DNA of 64,000 nucleotides from Silurus meridionalis (lineage: Eukaryota > Chordata > Actinopteri > Siluriformes > Siluridae). The notes under the pieces are model-generated. The model made no database searches. It saw nothing but the letters and a program-made list of their open reading frames with translations, and was not told where the DNA came from. The stretch covers positions 21,273,405-21,337,404 of the forward strand of contig NC_060901.1 of NCBI RefSeq assembly GCF_014805685.1, written 5' to 3'. Position numbers and translations under genes: made by a program. The number at the start of each line of letters is the position of its first letter. Position 1 is the stretch's first letter. Of the stretch, positions 21,539 to 27,829 are shown in pieces.

Positions 21539-22220
21539 CATGTGTAGGAAGACAGGCAGGCCCGAGCGTCTCAAGGATGCAGCGATGAAGGAGGAACAGC
21601 AGAGGGAGCAATTGGAGAAAGTCCAGAGCTTTCGGCTGTATCGTGAGACAGTGCTGGATCACCGGAGGCAGGAGCAGGAGCAGACCAGGCAGCTGATCAA
21701 AGAACAACTGGAACTGTTCGAAAGAATTCAGGTCGGAAATTTCATTCTTTACATCTTCACGATAAACAAACAAACGAACAATGTGCTCCATTCTAAGGGC
21801 GAATCTCTTGTGAAATTTCTAACAAACCATCCCACTTTACATTGTGTGGCCAAATATTTGTGGACACCTGACCATAATATGGGTATGCGCTTCTTTTTGA
21901 AGATCCTATTCCACATGTAGTCTCCATTCGCTCTTATAATAAGCTCCATTCTTCTGCGATGATGTTCTACTAGATCTTGTGGAGATTTGCGAAAGATATT
22001 ATTTAGCCACAAGTGTGTATCATTCCAGACGTGAACATAAATTGTGCTCGTTTCCTTCTCATGTTCTCAGCAGGAGAAAGCTGAGCTGCTGCGGAGGTTT
22101 GATCGGACCCGAGAGATCATTCAGACCTGGAAGCTGGACGAGCGGTCCCAAAAGAGAGGCAAAGAGTCCAAAAGGACGGACGAGGAATCGCAGAAGGGAG
22201 AAGACGTTCCTGTTAACTGA
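219..22220 (+). CDS. adgb: adgb, androglobin, 3' part of gene (24 exons, about 1010 aa, 5' end outside window)
   Basis: Androglobin is a large chimeric vertebrate protein with an N-terminal calpain-like domain, a circularly permuted globin domain interrupted by an IQ motif, and a long C-terminal tail; it is known from ciliated and male germ cells. Twenty-four GT-AG exons join in one frame, every phase matching, for 3033 nt ending in TGA. In the joined partial protein (residue 1 = first codon of exon 1), residues about 322-419 read like globin core helices. An IQ motif lies near 432-450 (LQASWKGYLVR fits [ILV]QxxxKGxxxR). Residues 462-510 read like globin helices A-B placed after the core (VAKTLLEMWASVE...LYPC). 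The tail from about 820 is rich in K, E, Q and R and probably helical. The calpain part must lie upstream. Identification rests on recalled family similarity, the permuted layout and linkage to stxbp5. Exons whose length is a multiple of three could be missed in the large introns. Confidence 0.9.
516..594 (+). CDS. adgb: adgb exon 2
   Basis: Encodes IPVERPEQYVAVASPFINYK and then LTPL. Acceptor tcctgcag, donor gtacgc followed immediately by a (TG)n tract. Enters in phase 1 and leaves in phase 2, matching both neighbours. The VASPF...YKLTP stretch looks like conserved androglobin linker sequence. Confidence 0.75.
1007..1157 (+). CDS. adgb: adgb exon 3
   Basis: Encodes a basic start (PPKLLVQRRN) then a Ser/Glu/Asp-rich stretch (SFSESEENEDRDS) typical of a disordered linker. 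Acceptor tattgcag sits at the end of a (TG)n tract, donor is gtacga; the exon leaves in phase 0. Confidence 0.78.
1205..1580 (+). repeat. About 30-bp T/G-rich minisatellite
   Basis: Tandem units around the core GGTTATAATGGGAATTGTAT with TTTTAA spacers, more than ten copies. Apparent long ORFs on both strands here are by-products of the repeat period being divisible by three. Confidence 0.85.
1640..1815 (+). repeat. GGTTGTGCGGCTGCTT minisatellite
   Basis: Short tandem units of GGTTGTGCGGCTGCTT with GTGTGGCTGTTC variants. Sits beside the previous array in the same adgb intron. Confidence 0.8.
2660..3182 (+). repeat. CCAACTCCAACACCCCT low-complexity minisatellite
   Basis: Roughly 520 bases of 6- to 12-bp variants of CCAACT and CAACACCCCT, with almost no G on the + strand. 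Open frames through it are translation artefacts. Confidence 0.85.
3424..3466 (+). CDS. adgb: adgb exon 4
   Basis: A 43-nt exon encoding VKASEKRTAKNVAD plus one base. Acceptor ctcccag, donor gtaacg. Short and lysine-rich; accepted because acceptor, donor and both phases fit exons 3 and 5. Confidence 0.72.
3525..3835 (+). mobile_element. Decayed Tc1/mariner-type relic
   Basis: Left end reads AGCCAAAAGTATCGCGACAC and right end GGTGAGGTGTCCACAAA, with the internal phrases ATGAAGATCTGCTTTCCATG and TGGAAGATCTTGAGTGG. The same phrases recur at least fifteen times in this window. No intact transposase remains. Confidence 0.65.
3963..4034 (+). repeat. (TTTC)n microsatellite
   Basis: About 18 copies of TTTC followed by a pyrimidine-rich run; a (CA)n tract follows at 4110-4167. 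Confidence 0.95.
4330..5232 (+). repeat. Polypyrimidine (CTT/TTTC)n region in adgb intron 4
   Basis: About 900 bases almost free of purines on the + strand, including a perfect (TTTC)n block near 4827-4920. The Ser/Phe/Leu-rich open frames across it are artefacts. Such a tract could form intramolecular triplex DNA. Confidence 0.9.
5318..5417 (+). CDS. adgb: adgb exon 5
   Basis: Encodes DADSVPGKETTLVQENF then TWIHMEDFIKCFQ; the W-(I/V)-x-x-EDF-x-x-CFQ pattern matches the androglobin segment just before the globin region. Acceptor cattgtcag, donor gtgagg; enters in phase 1 and leaves in phase 2. Confidence 0.9.
5524..5587 (+). CDS. adgb: adgb exon 6
   Basis: Encodes MLLVFHMESSFTYQYQKSEYK, resembling the LLVFHKP...YQKS(D/E)(F/Y)K segment of androglobin. 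Acceptor tctcttag, donor gtattg; leaves in phase 0. Confidence 0.9.
5588..6259 (+). repeat. Polypyrimidine and ATC-repeat block in adgb intron 6
   Basis: CTT/TTC-rich low-complexity sequence with (ATC)n runs near 5838-5867 and 6184-6212, and a short exact telomere-like run AACCCTAACCCTAACCC near 6012-6029. Confidence 0.85.
6410..6518 (+). CDS. adgb: adgb exon 7
   Basis: Encodes AQDENRCYFLTVDNL then PTEILICYSALLHWGDTSHE, matching the androglobin pattern (Y/F)L(F/T)VD(S/N)L-x-P-x-EI-L-(V/I)-C-(F/Y)SAL-x-x-WG. Acceptor actttaag, donor gtaaga followed by (CA)n. Confidence 0.93.
6599..6731 (+). CDS. adgb: adgb exon 8
   Basis: Encodes RKDCVLRPGHLCVEPFSWKD and then SCKASVLTLPPG; the EPFSWK and ALV-LPxGRH-like features fit androglobin. 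Acceptor tatgtccag, donor gtataa; phase 1 in, phase 2 out. A different frame gives a longer open run but breaks continuity with exons 7 and 9. Confidence 0.88.
6740..7245 (+). repeat. Polypyrimidine (CTT)n region in adgb intron 8
   Basis: TTC/CTC/CTT low-complexity sequence; imperfect longer-period units repeat around CTACTATTCCATCTC. Confidence 0.85.
7480..7947 (+). mobile_element. Tc1-like transposase 3' relic
   Basis: The sequence retains the end of a fish Tc1 transposase gene: a VQERFEEHDKEFKVL stretch, then a region where the second half of the gene is scrambled by indels, then the non-coding 3' end ATTAGGCTGGTGGTTTTGAT and CATGGCTGATCAGTGTG. Frameshifts and deletions make it non-functional. 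It lies in sense orientation in adgb intron 8. Confidence 0.8.
8065..8179 (+). CDS. adgb: adgb exon 9
   Basis: Encodes RHVLRIQTRVHVCFHMQLYS then KTDFVFGEEEAVIPHLEK; the GRH(V/M)L...HVC...FV(F/I)G(E/D)E pattern is characteristic of androglobin. Acceptor tttttcag, donor gtatcc; leaves in phase 0. Confidence 0.92.
8240..8722 (+). mobile_element. MITE-like fish DNA transposon with terminal inverted repeats
   Basis: The left end ACCCCAATTCCAAACATTTT is inverted-complementary to the right end (reverse complement ACCCAATTCCAAAAAAGTCT). Internal phrases such as GCAATGATTTGCGAATCTCA are typical of an abundant teleost non-autonomous element. No coding capacity. Entirely inside adgb intron 9. Confidence 0.75.
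8796..8960 (+). CDS. adgb: adgb exon 10 (globin-core part)
   Basis: Encodes 55 residues: ESLRFCEQARLILTALGSKV, RSFSNPDELPAATGALQE and a C-terminal SLSKTEAKDLWR. The alternating hydrophobic pattern (ARLILTALGSKVRSF...ELPAATGAL) resembles a globin E-F region; haem-contact residues cannot be assigned by eye. Acceptor catttag, donor gtgagt; phase 0 both ends. Confidence 0.92.
9033..9162 (+). CDS. adgb: adgb exon 11 (globin-core part)
   Basis: Encodes VFIQAVYHMFGCALGRKLTS then EELFAVKSLTIDLTPHSRNA. VFIQAVYHMF fits an amphipathic globin G/H-type helix. Acceptor ggtgcag, donor gtatgt; leaves in phase 1. Confidence 0.92.
9265..9390 (+). CDS. adgb: adgb exon 12 (IQ motif)
   Basis: Carries the IQ calmodulin-binding motif AATILQASWKGYLVR that interrupts the permuted globin of androglobin; preceded by an acidic TTEEENQ and followed by LNAAKPG. 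The acceptor is a tandem TAGCAG, so the exon can start three bases apart (9265 or 9268) without changing frame. Donor gtaact. Confidence 0.95.
9567..9659 (+). repeat. (TG)n microsatellite, about 93 bp
   Basis: One of the longest perfect dinucleotide runs in the window, in adgb intron 12; a short (GA)n lies at 9829-9855. Confidence 0.97.
9899..10685 (+). repeat. Degenerate telomere-like CCCTAA array (block 1)
   Basis: About 790 bases built from variants of CCCTAA, CCCTAAC and CCCTAATC with CCATAACCC and CCTATCTCTAATC insertions. The C-rich telomere strand is on +. Exact hexamers are scattered, so it is an old interstitial telomeric-type repeat, not a telomere end. Confidence 0.85.
10812..10905 (+). 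CDS. adgb: adgb exon 13 (permuted globin helix A/B part)
   Basis: Encodes SEENQKVAKTLLEMWASVES then DVEEHAVSLLR. The order AKTLLEMWASVE..VEEHAVSLLR followed by the next exon resembles globin helices A and B, here after the IQ motif, as the family's circular permutation predicts. Acceptor ggtgttcag, donor gtaaat. Confidence 0.94.
11027..11158 (+). CDS. adgb: adgb exon 14
   Basis: Encodes CMIANGEKLVNLYPCGGDEW then TKISFTDFSVPVHETTSSW and VLLF. Completes the A/B-like helices (LYPC resembles the end of globin helix B/C) and starts the post-globin region. Acceptor ttttctag lies at the end of a (TG)n tract; donor gtcata is weak. Confidence 0.93.
11230..11380 (+). CDS. adgb: adgb exon 15
   Basis: Encodes EVFHVPKAVLLVPKIFSTFR, SHLHVIDNDTGKEVPEF and LNSVLPFTYTPNK. 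The beta-like pattern of exons 14-17 suggests a folded post-globin domain; no named domain is assigned. Acceptor gtccacag, donor gtgtgt. Confidence 0.93.
11473..11654 (+). CDS. adgb: adgb exon 16
   Basis: Encodes AGYTFVAHNGKTPVVPGTWR, LRLISSREQPAQLARERPVN and NFIVKEFKDYYLPNKKNIIC. The GTWRLRLISS pattern is typical of a beta-sandwich edge. Acceptor tactttcag, donor gtctga; leaves in phase 2. Confidence 0.94.
11770..12955 (+). repeat. Degenerate telomere-like CCCTAA array (block 2) with higher-order unit
   Basis: CCCTAACC/CCCTAATC variants; between about 12400 and 12800 a longer unit of roughly 70-85 bp recurs, containing AATCCATAACCCTTAATCTC, AGCCTATAACCCATAACCCT and CACCCCTAACCCC. Same strand polarity as block 1, in adgb intron 16. 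Confidence 0.85.
13037..13203 (+). CDS. adgb: adgb exon 17
   Basis: Encodes HAVTVTCDHVATVQFQASKD, DVYLKLSILDHETEVYSKTG and GIVIPVYRFIASE. Acceptor gtctcacag, donor gtgcgt, immediately followed by an (AC)n tract. Leaves in phase 1. Confidence 0.94.
13229..13480 (+). repeat. (CA)n tract followed by Tc1/mariner-type relic
   Basis: A (CA)n run to 13274, then from about 13318 a relic beginning TATAGCCAAAAGTATGTGGA that has lost its distal half. The rest of the intron to 14084 shows no recognisable feature beyond (TG)n at 14047-14082. Confidence 0.6.
14085..14194 (+). CDS. adgb: adgb exon 18 (3' end ambiguous)
   Basis: Encodes GSCGSAVEKAG and, if the longer form is right, SQSQDGPGGGHDGGREASEC and QPAQT. 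Two donors keep the same phase 0: a strong gtgagt after base 14116 (32-nt exon) and a weaker gtatcc after 14194. The shorter form is equally plausible. Acceptor gtgtgtag is the end of a (GT)n tract. Confidence 0.7.
14240..14313 (+). repeat. (TG)n microsatellite abutting adgb exon 19 acceptor
   Basis: Perfect TG run ending in TGTTTTCTCAG, which is the acceptor of the next exon. The UG-rich RNA sits where the polypyrimidine tract would normally be. Confidence 0.95.
14322..14433 (+). CDS. adgb: adgb exon 19
   Basis: Encodes HHKYILQAELLYNSWPLDDS then LSGFIQTLRDKESNEMR; HKYIL-x-x-E-x-LYNSWPL is a recognisable androglobin segment. Acceptor tttctcag, donor gtgagc; leaves in phase 1. Confidence 0.93.
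14865..15620 (+). repeat. About 61-bp minisatellite with AP-1-like motif
   Basis: Tandem units around AAAGAGCGATTCGTTCATTT, TGAACGAGTCTTTAATGTGA and CTCAGAAGAACGAGTC. Early units are regular at 61 bp, later ones are truncated. Several units contain TGACTCA. Located in adgb intron 19. Confidence 0.85.
15700..16250 (+). mobile_element. Fragments of Tc1/mariner-type relic
   Basis: Contains GCAGATCTTCATCAAGATGC and CCGATACTTTTGG near 15735-15797, then CCAGAAGAGTGGAGCTTATT and TGTGGAATGGGATGTTC near 16170-16231. An unrelated (CA)n tract lies at 16085-16106. Open frames in 15718-16080 do not resemble known proteins. Confidence 0.5.
16555..18995 (+). repeat. Large GTTATCTACACCTGATCCCC minisatellite
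   Basis: About 2.4 kb of tandem 19- to 27-bp units: a constant core TTATCTACACCTGATC and a variable spacer of CCCG, CCCCTCCG, CTCCCTG or CCACCTCCG. On the order of 100 copies. Longer blocks of several units are themselves duplicated (for example 17.8-18.3 against 18.5-18.9 kb). Lies in adgb intron 19. Confidence 0.95.
19360..19484 (+). repeat. (TG)n / TGTGTGTCTC compound microsatellite
   Basis: TGTGTGTCTC units grade into a perfect (TG)n run, in adgb intron 19 upstream of exon 20. Confidence 0.95.
19632..19759 (+). CDS. adgb: adgb exon 20
   Basis: Encodes VFKHLIKDAADQLSSEPQKP and then a lysine/threonine-rich linker (SKTSKSKEKDKTTPKEVQQ). Acceptor gtgtgcag, donor gtgggt; phase 1 in, 0 out. 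The intron before it is more than 5 kb, so an undetected exon of length divisible by three cannot be excluded. Confidence 0.88.
19770..20395 (+). repeat. Transposon fragment and GTGTAGAAGGTGTTTAG minisatellite
   Basis: After a short Tc1/mariner-type fragment (TTCCTGGAGATTTTGTGAAG), about 500 bases of tandem GTGTAGAAGGTGTTTAGGT, GTGTTGAAGTTGTTTAGAAG and GTGTTGAGATGGTGTTTAG units form a nested higher-order array in adgb intron 20. Confidence 0.85.
20450..20605 (+). CDS. adgb: adgb exon 21
   Basis: Encodes MLDETKPHWTLHVVSEQTEA, EQIQVKKDTERLEQIRAIKQ and AWEASEPGRAAK; PHWTL and IRAIKQAWE...PGRAAKA resemble the conserved androglobin C-terminal region. Acceptor tgtgcag, donor gtctgt, followed by (CA)n at 20613-20661. 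Confidence 0.94.
20706..20788 (+). CDS. adgb: adgb exon 22
   Basis: Encodes AFQTRQQYLDHLRTIGEDFR and LDLTPFI plus two bases. Acceptor gtgtgcag, donor gtacac; phase 2 out. Confidence 0.93.
20870..21537 (+). repeat. (CTGT)n, (CCGT)n and (CT)n pyrimidine-rich region
   Basis: Fills adgb intron 22 with TCTG tetranucleotide repeats, a short TCCG run near 21424-21446, and a (CT)n run at 21489-21534 just upstream of the exon 23 acceptor. Long open frames on both strands are repeat artefacts. Confidence 0.92.
21548..21731 (+). CDS. adgb: adgb exon 23
   Basis: Encodes a charged helical segment: KTGRPERLKDAAMKEEQQRE, QLEKVQSFRLYRETVLDHRR and QEQEQTRQLIKEQLELFERI, likely coiled-coil. Acceptor catgtgtag, donor gtcgga; phase 0 out. 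Confidence 0.94.
21835..22015 (+). mobile_element. Tc1/mariner-type relic in last adgb intron
   Basis: Begins TGTGGCCAAATATTTGTGGA CACC and runs through TTGAAGATCCTATTCCACAT, AGCTCCATTCTTCTGCGATG and TTGTGGAGATTTGCGAAAGA; truncated before the right end. Confidence 0.6.
22071..22220 (+). CDS. adgb: adgb exon 24 (last, with stop)
   Basis: Encodes QEKAELLRRFDRTREIIQTW, KLDERSQKRGKESKRTDEES and QKGEDVPVN, then TGA. The acceptor is again tandem (CAGCAG), allowing loss of one Gln. The charged hydrophilic terminus is typical of the androglobin tail. Confidence 0.95.
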   Translation, partial: QEKAELLRRFDRTREIIQTWKLDERSQKRGKESKRTDEESQKGEDVPVN

Positions 22221-22229
22221 TTAGAACAT

Positions 22230-22343
22230 ATCTCTGTGGACTTCATCCTCACATCTCGGTCCTGGGATAAACGATGTTACATTTCACTGTGTACTACATT
22301 GTATAAGTATTGAATGACAATAAATCCAAACTTGACTTGACTT
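22230..22343 (+). mobile_element. Possible LINE 3' tail
   Basis: ATTTCACTGTGTACTACATT, then AATGACAATAAATCC and CTTGACTTGACTT match the usual look of a teleost LINE 3' end with an oligomeric tail. Short, so moderately uncertain. Confidence 0.45.
22319..22324 (+). terminator. adgb: Candidate adgb polyadenylation signal AATAAA
   Basis: First AATAAA after the stop, about 100 nt downstream. It is followed by CTTGACTTGACTT, the short tail repeat usual at fish LINE 3' ends, so the signal may come from an inserted LINE tail. Confidence 0.55.
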
Positions 22344-22809
22344 TCTTTAGTACGGATCTGCTCAGAGACGTGCGATCTGCCACCGAGAGAGAGAACGTCT
22401 TCTGAAGTGGGAGGAAGTTGTTCATTTGAATAGGATTTCATCTGAGTTTTATTTTTATCCGTGTGATTACAGAGCGTCTCTGTGCACCATGAGTCATCCA
22501 GAGCTTCGGATATGATCATGATTCAGGGGCTTTAATAAAAAAAAAAAAAGAAAATAAATAAATAAATCCAAATAATTGAGGATGACATTTTAAATCGGTG
22601 CTTCGCATATATTAGATTTTATGAGTTTTGAGAAAGAGAGAAGATGAGAAGGACGTCCATCATCGAACAGATTTCATTTTGCGCTTGATTATTCCAGCCA
22701 TATCCAGCTGGAACCGGAAGGTTACGAGTTCAAACCCCAGCACCAACAAGCATCCACTTCTGGGCTCTTAACCCTGCACAGATGTAAGTCGCTCTGAATA
22801 AGGGCGTAG

Positions 22810-22864
22810 GTTGTATAAAATGAAAGTGTTCCAGCTCCATGAACATCTGCATCTGGGTTGGATA

Positions 22865-22947
<83 letters not shown>

Positions 22948-23155
22948 TGGGGTTGGAAGATCTCAAATTCTCAGTATTATCGAACACCTTTGAGATGAAT
23001 TGGAACGAAACTAGTGCCCCCTTGTGGCTGAAATCTTACAACAATGTCCATAAAATCTAGTGGAACGTGGAGATGAAATATGGAATGGGATGGTAAAAAA
23101 GAAGGACATAACAATCTTATGGTGAGGTGTCCACAAACTTTTGGACATATATTTA
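22810..23155 (+). mobile_element. Tc1/mariner-type relic interrupted by (TG)n
   Basis: Contains CCAGCTCCATGAACATCTGC, a (TG)n run (22866-22944), CGAACACCTTTGAGATGAAT TGG, GGAATGGGATGG and the right end GGTGAGGTGTCCACAAACTT TTGG. The TG run sits where intact copies have their middle part. Confidence 0.65.
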
Positions 23156-23159
23156 TACA

Positions 23160-24228
23160 CACTATATAAACACTTCCTGGGGTGCTCAGGAGAGAAACCC
23201 TATACGATTGTGTGTGTGTAACTAAGCTATAGTCGGAACACACACCCATCTGAAAGAATGTTCACGTCTGGATTTTCAACATGGCGTGTTTGCGGCTGAA
23301 AGGACGTCACGTCCGCGATCGTGACATCACCGGTTGTCACGGACACCCGCCAGAGATGGAGCGAGAGAATAGCTTTTAATTGCAGCTGCATTATGGGCCT
23401 GCGGAGGGTTTTTTTTGTTTTGTTTTGTTTCATTCATTCGTGCTTTCGTCGAAACGTGCTCGGGTTTGTTGACACGCGTTTGCCTCTGGTGCAAACACAA
23501 CAGCCCCTGCAACAGACACCTGCCACCTGCCTGGGCAACAATGCAACCTGGGCTTTCCGATCCTACTGGAACGTGGGAAACGTGTGTGCTGGGGGCGAGT
23601 ACATCGTTTGAATGCTCCTACTGTCATCATGAATGTTAGAACAGACTGTGTGTGTGTGTGTGTGTGTGTGTGTTTGTTTGTTCTTTAGACCCCCCAGGAC
23701 ACTCATGGACCGTCACTCGAAACCGACCAATTGATTGACGGCTGTCATTTAGGATGACTGTGGAACACTCCATGCCGCCCGATGCATGGTCCAAAAGCCT
23801 GCTGTGTTAAAGGATGTTTCAGGATGCGTATTGGTTAAGTTTGTATACGTAACACACAATAAATACACAATCCAAAAAAAAATAAATCGGCTGAAGCTCA
23901 CAATCAAATGCTCATCGGGTGGAGATTCTGACCAGATTTCGGGTTCTTAGAATGTTCTGAGATTAGGGTTATTAAAAACAAAAAAATAAAAACACCACAA
24001 AAAACGTTCCTAGAACGTTAATCTTATTATGCGCTAACATTAGCGAAACGTTTGTTCTTGCATTTTCCACAAAAGTACAATTTTTCGCTTTTAGATTGTC
24101 AGCTGAGGTTCTTAGTCGTCCCGATTCCTATTACGGTTGCAAACGACCTCCGAATGATCTCATCTCATGGACACCTAAACACGTGATTCTTTCTGAACAT
24201 CTCATTCACCTTCTTTTTCTCTTATAAT
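23160..24228 (+). other. Intergenic DNA without recognised gene
   Basis: Contains a short (TG)n at 23647-23671. The ORF-like stretches near 23320-23640 on both strands show no recognisable domain or splice structure and no resemblance to a known family. Confidence 0.5.
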
Positions 24229-24229
24229 T

Positions 24230-24412
24230 CAATACAATTCATGTTTATTTGTATTGCCCATTTAACGATGAACAATGAAACCGTAAGTTTGTCCCTGAGG
24301 AACGAGCCGGTGGCAAAAGGAGCAGCGAAAAACTCCCTGAGACGGCATAAAGAAGAAACTTTGAGAGGAACCAGACTCAAGAGAGGAACCAGACTCATCT
24401 AGGTTGCACCGA
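24230..24412 (+). mobile_element. Common teleost interspersed repeat fragment
   Basis: Contains TTCAATACAATTCATGTTTA TTTGTATTGCCC, GAGCCGGTGGCAAAAGGAGC, AAAAACTCCCTGAGACGG and TTGAGAGGAACCAGACTCA, the conserved phrases of a very abundant otophysan-fish repeat. The GAGGAACCAGACTC phrase is present twice. Confidence 0.65.
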
Positions 24413-24429
24413 ATGTCCATTAATTACAG

Positions 24430-25930
24430 ATAAACGAATAATGAGCTCCACACTTTTGGGAAGATGTTTCACCAAATTTTTTGGAGATCTGTGAGATAAG
24501 ACCAGGGTCTATAGGCAAGGAAGTGAGGAGGCCTGGGGTGAAGTTCTAATGAGGTCTTTCACCATCTCTTTACCAATGTGTTTTTTCTCCACTTTTCTCC
24601 ACACAGTTCAAGAGCAGATGGTTGTATAGAACATCTATGGATCCTACAAGTCATATCCATTAAGACTTTCATGTTTTCAGATGACGATTTTTTGGTGGAC
24701 AATCACAAAAACCTGCAATTTTAACAGGAGTTTGTGTATCGACTATACAACAAAACAAATAATGTCCTCGGTTGTAATTCGCTCTGGATAACTGCTGTAT
24801 TCCAGCTCCATGAAGATCTGCTTTCAATGGGGTTGGCTTTGTGTAGAAGATCTTGAGTGGATGCTATAGATCTCCAAACCTACATCAGTACCTGCCTGAC
24901 TTTACTAACGCCATTGTGGCCCAATGAAATCTCACAAGTGCCCACAAAATCCAGTAGAACATCTTCTCAAAGGAGTGGAGCTCATTATGTGAGTGAATGG
25001 AGACTAAATACGGAATGGGACCTTCAACATTGCGATCTTATAATAGCATGTCCACAGACTTTTGGTCAATTTTACATCTATGTGATAGAAACTGTGGCCT
25101 GAAATGAAAAAAAAAGATGTGTGTGTGTTTTGATATTTCCAATGAAAGAGCATCTCATTTGCATATTCAAATTTGGCCTCTTTTTGAATTATTCATCCCT
25201 TACGTTCATTCTTCACACAATCGGCCTCGTAATGAAAGACAGAAACAAAGAAGGGAGGAAGAAAGAAGGGAGGAAGCGGCACGGTTGTTTTATCTCCATC
25301 TGCAAAAGGGAAAGAAGAGGTTTCATTAAAGTGGTGAAAACCCAGTGGAAGATGTTCTGCTAGATTTTGTGGGAGATTTTATTCAGCCACAAGGTTGTGA
25401 GGAAGATGAGGAGGCTCGGGGTGACGTTCCAGTTCATTCCGAAGGTGTTCAATATGGTAGCAGCTCTATATAACATCCAATCCATGGAAAGCAGATCTTC
25501 ATGAAGCTGGCTTTGGTGCCTCCTAGTTCTCCTTGTGAAGGGAAAATTCAACACTAAGCACAATTGTGACTGAAAAAGTCGGGTGTCCTAATACTTTTGC
25601 CACACCATGGACCATTCTCAGGAGAAGAAATCATCGGACCTGAAATGGGGTCTGGAAAATGGATATAAGTGGTCTCAAATTTAAAAAAAGAGGGACGACG
25701 AGTCGTGGAAAGAAAGAACGAGTTTCTATTCATTGATAAGACCATCTCTTGGAGGACTTCATCTTCATTTTATTGCACTTCCTTTAGGGAAACTCGAGAT
25801 CTTTCACACACATCCAACCAATAAAAAGAAGATCTTCATGGAACTGGCTTCGAGCACAGGTTTGGGTCTAGATGAAGTTGTCCCAATACTTTTGCTATAC
25901 AATTCATGCCAATGGCCTTTCTTAGAATTT
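24430..25930 (+). mobile_element. Cluster of three to four Tc1/mariner-type relics
   Basis: Separate pieces at about 24430-24560, 24780-25090, 25340-25610 and 25740-25920 share CCATGAAGATCTGCTTTC, GTGTAGAAGATCTTGAGTGG, AGGAGTGGAGCTCATTATG and CGGAATGGGACCTTC. Some are in opposite order, as in the 25340-25610 piece, which reads in reverse orientation. Confidence 0.55.
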
Positions 25931-26171
25931 ATATAAAAGCAATCAGTTTTCCTGAAGGCCCCGTGGTGTGCACACGTGCTTGTTGACAGAAGCGTATAAA
26001 GCAGGAGATGCTTCGCTATGGTTACGCCATATTGAACTTTGCCCCCTCTTTGTGAAGAACAATTCCGACTGCCATCATTAGACCGAAGGTGACCGATACA
26101 CAGGGGACACTCCAGGCTGAATAGGAAGTAGCATGACATTAAATCAGTGGTGTCTGCAGCTTCACAGAAAT

Positions 26172-26236
<65 letters not shown>

Positions 26237-27390
26237 CGGGCGGGCGAGAGATCGGTCGGTGCAGTGCCTCGTATGTAAATGAAAATACTTTACCTTATAA
26301 GGGTCTCTCCACATCTCCATGCTCCTGATAAAGAAAGGAAAGCAGTTATTACATGCTGCAATATGGTGCATTATTGACGCATGAACTTCAAAGTGGTTCC
26401 TCAAGGTTCTCCTTCCAAACGCCCCAAGAACATACTAATCTCTAAACCGGATATGATCTTGTTGGACATCCCGTTCCATTCAAGTGGTTCCATTCTAGAT
26501 CCCATAATCTCAGCTGCCAAAGAGCTGCTGCATAGCACAGTCCTGCCACCACCAATCTTCCAGAAAGATCTAACTTGGTCTCATTAGATCATCTTTGTGC
26601 TGATGCCAAAATAATTAATGCCTCATAATTTCAGGGGTTTTGCATATTCACCATCAAGGTGCTCCTGTTCCATGCAAACACCCCAAGAACATCACCAATT
26701 CCCATTTTTGTCAGGGTTTTGAGGAACCGGCACGATCATGACTGTTATGTCGTTTTTGTCATCTTTCCACTCAGTTATTTAATTCCTCAAAGCATCCCTG
26801 TCCCCCATCCCTTTTTTTATCTGAAGACCTGGCTCTCAACTGATGTTCCAAATCATTCCATAGGTTTCCACTGGAGTCAGGGCTCAGTTGAAGGTCACTG
26901 CAGTTCTTCTACAACACACTCCATCACACCATGTCTGCATGGACCTCGCTTTGTACACATTGGCAGTGGAACTCTCAAACATTGTAGCAGGAACATGAAC
27001 ATTTCCCAGAGCTGAGAACAAACCCTAATAACGAATCCAGCTCCTTCTCAGTTCTTCATCACACCACACTTCTTTCACTGCATCACATTCTGCATTCGAG
27101 GGAGCGTTCTCCTGTCATCCAGCTTCATCTATCAAGCTGTCAGATAGTGATACGTAATTCATCTCTCCAGAGGAGACGTTTTTTACAGCACAGGAACACA
27201 CTGGTGGTGAGCTTTACATCACTCCAACCAAGACTTTGTATTGTGACAATTCTTGTGAGTGGCTGAAAACAGGGAGAGCTTTCATGAAGCTTCTGATCTC
27301 CATACAGGACAGTAGCATCTGATGCTCCATGATTTGCTTCAAGGATATTGATTTTGTTCATTATTGTACATTTGAAGTATCTTAGCGATC
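25931..27390 (+). other. Intergenic DNA, mostly unidentified, with one degraded transposon-like piece
   Basis: A (TG)n run lies at 26174-26234. Around 27165-27310 the phrases CACTGGTGGTGAGCTTTACA TCACTCCA and TTGTATTGTGACAATTCTTG TGAGTGG, then TTTCATGAAGCTTCTGA, resemble a widespread fish DNA-transposon repeat. No exon-like sequence found. Confidence 0.45.
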
Positions 27391-27790
27391 ATCCCATCCA
27401 TCCATCCATCCATCCATCCATCCATCCATTAATCCATTGATCTCTCTATCCATTCCTCTCCATCCATCCATTCATCCATCCCTCTCCATCCATAGATGGA
27501 GGAATGAAGATGAATAATGAATCCATCCATCCATCCATCCATCCATCCATCCCTCTATCCATCCCTCTCCATCCATAGATGGATAAATGAAGTTAAATAA
27601 TGAATCCTTTCATCCATCCATTCATTCTTCCCTCTCCTTCCATCTATTAATCCTCTCCATCTATCCATCAATCCCTCTCCATCCATCCATCCATCCATTT
27701 CATCCATCTACCTATTAATCCACTATATCCATCCATTCATTAATTCCATCCATCCATCCTCTCCATCCACCCATTAATTTTCTCCATCCC
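27391..27790 (+). repeat. (CATC)n / CTCCATCCAT low-complexity array
   Basis: Degenerate CATC tetranucleotides with interspersed CCCTCTCCATCCAT units and two near-copies of ATAGATGGA. Lies directly upstream of the stxbp5 CpG island. Confidence 0.92.
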
Positions 27791-27829
27791 ATTCTTTCCC
27801 TCTCCATCCCTCTTCACTCCTCCCCTCTG

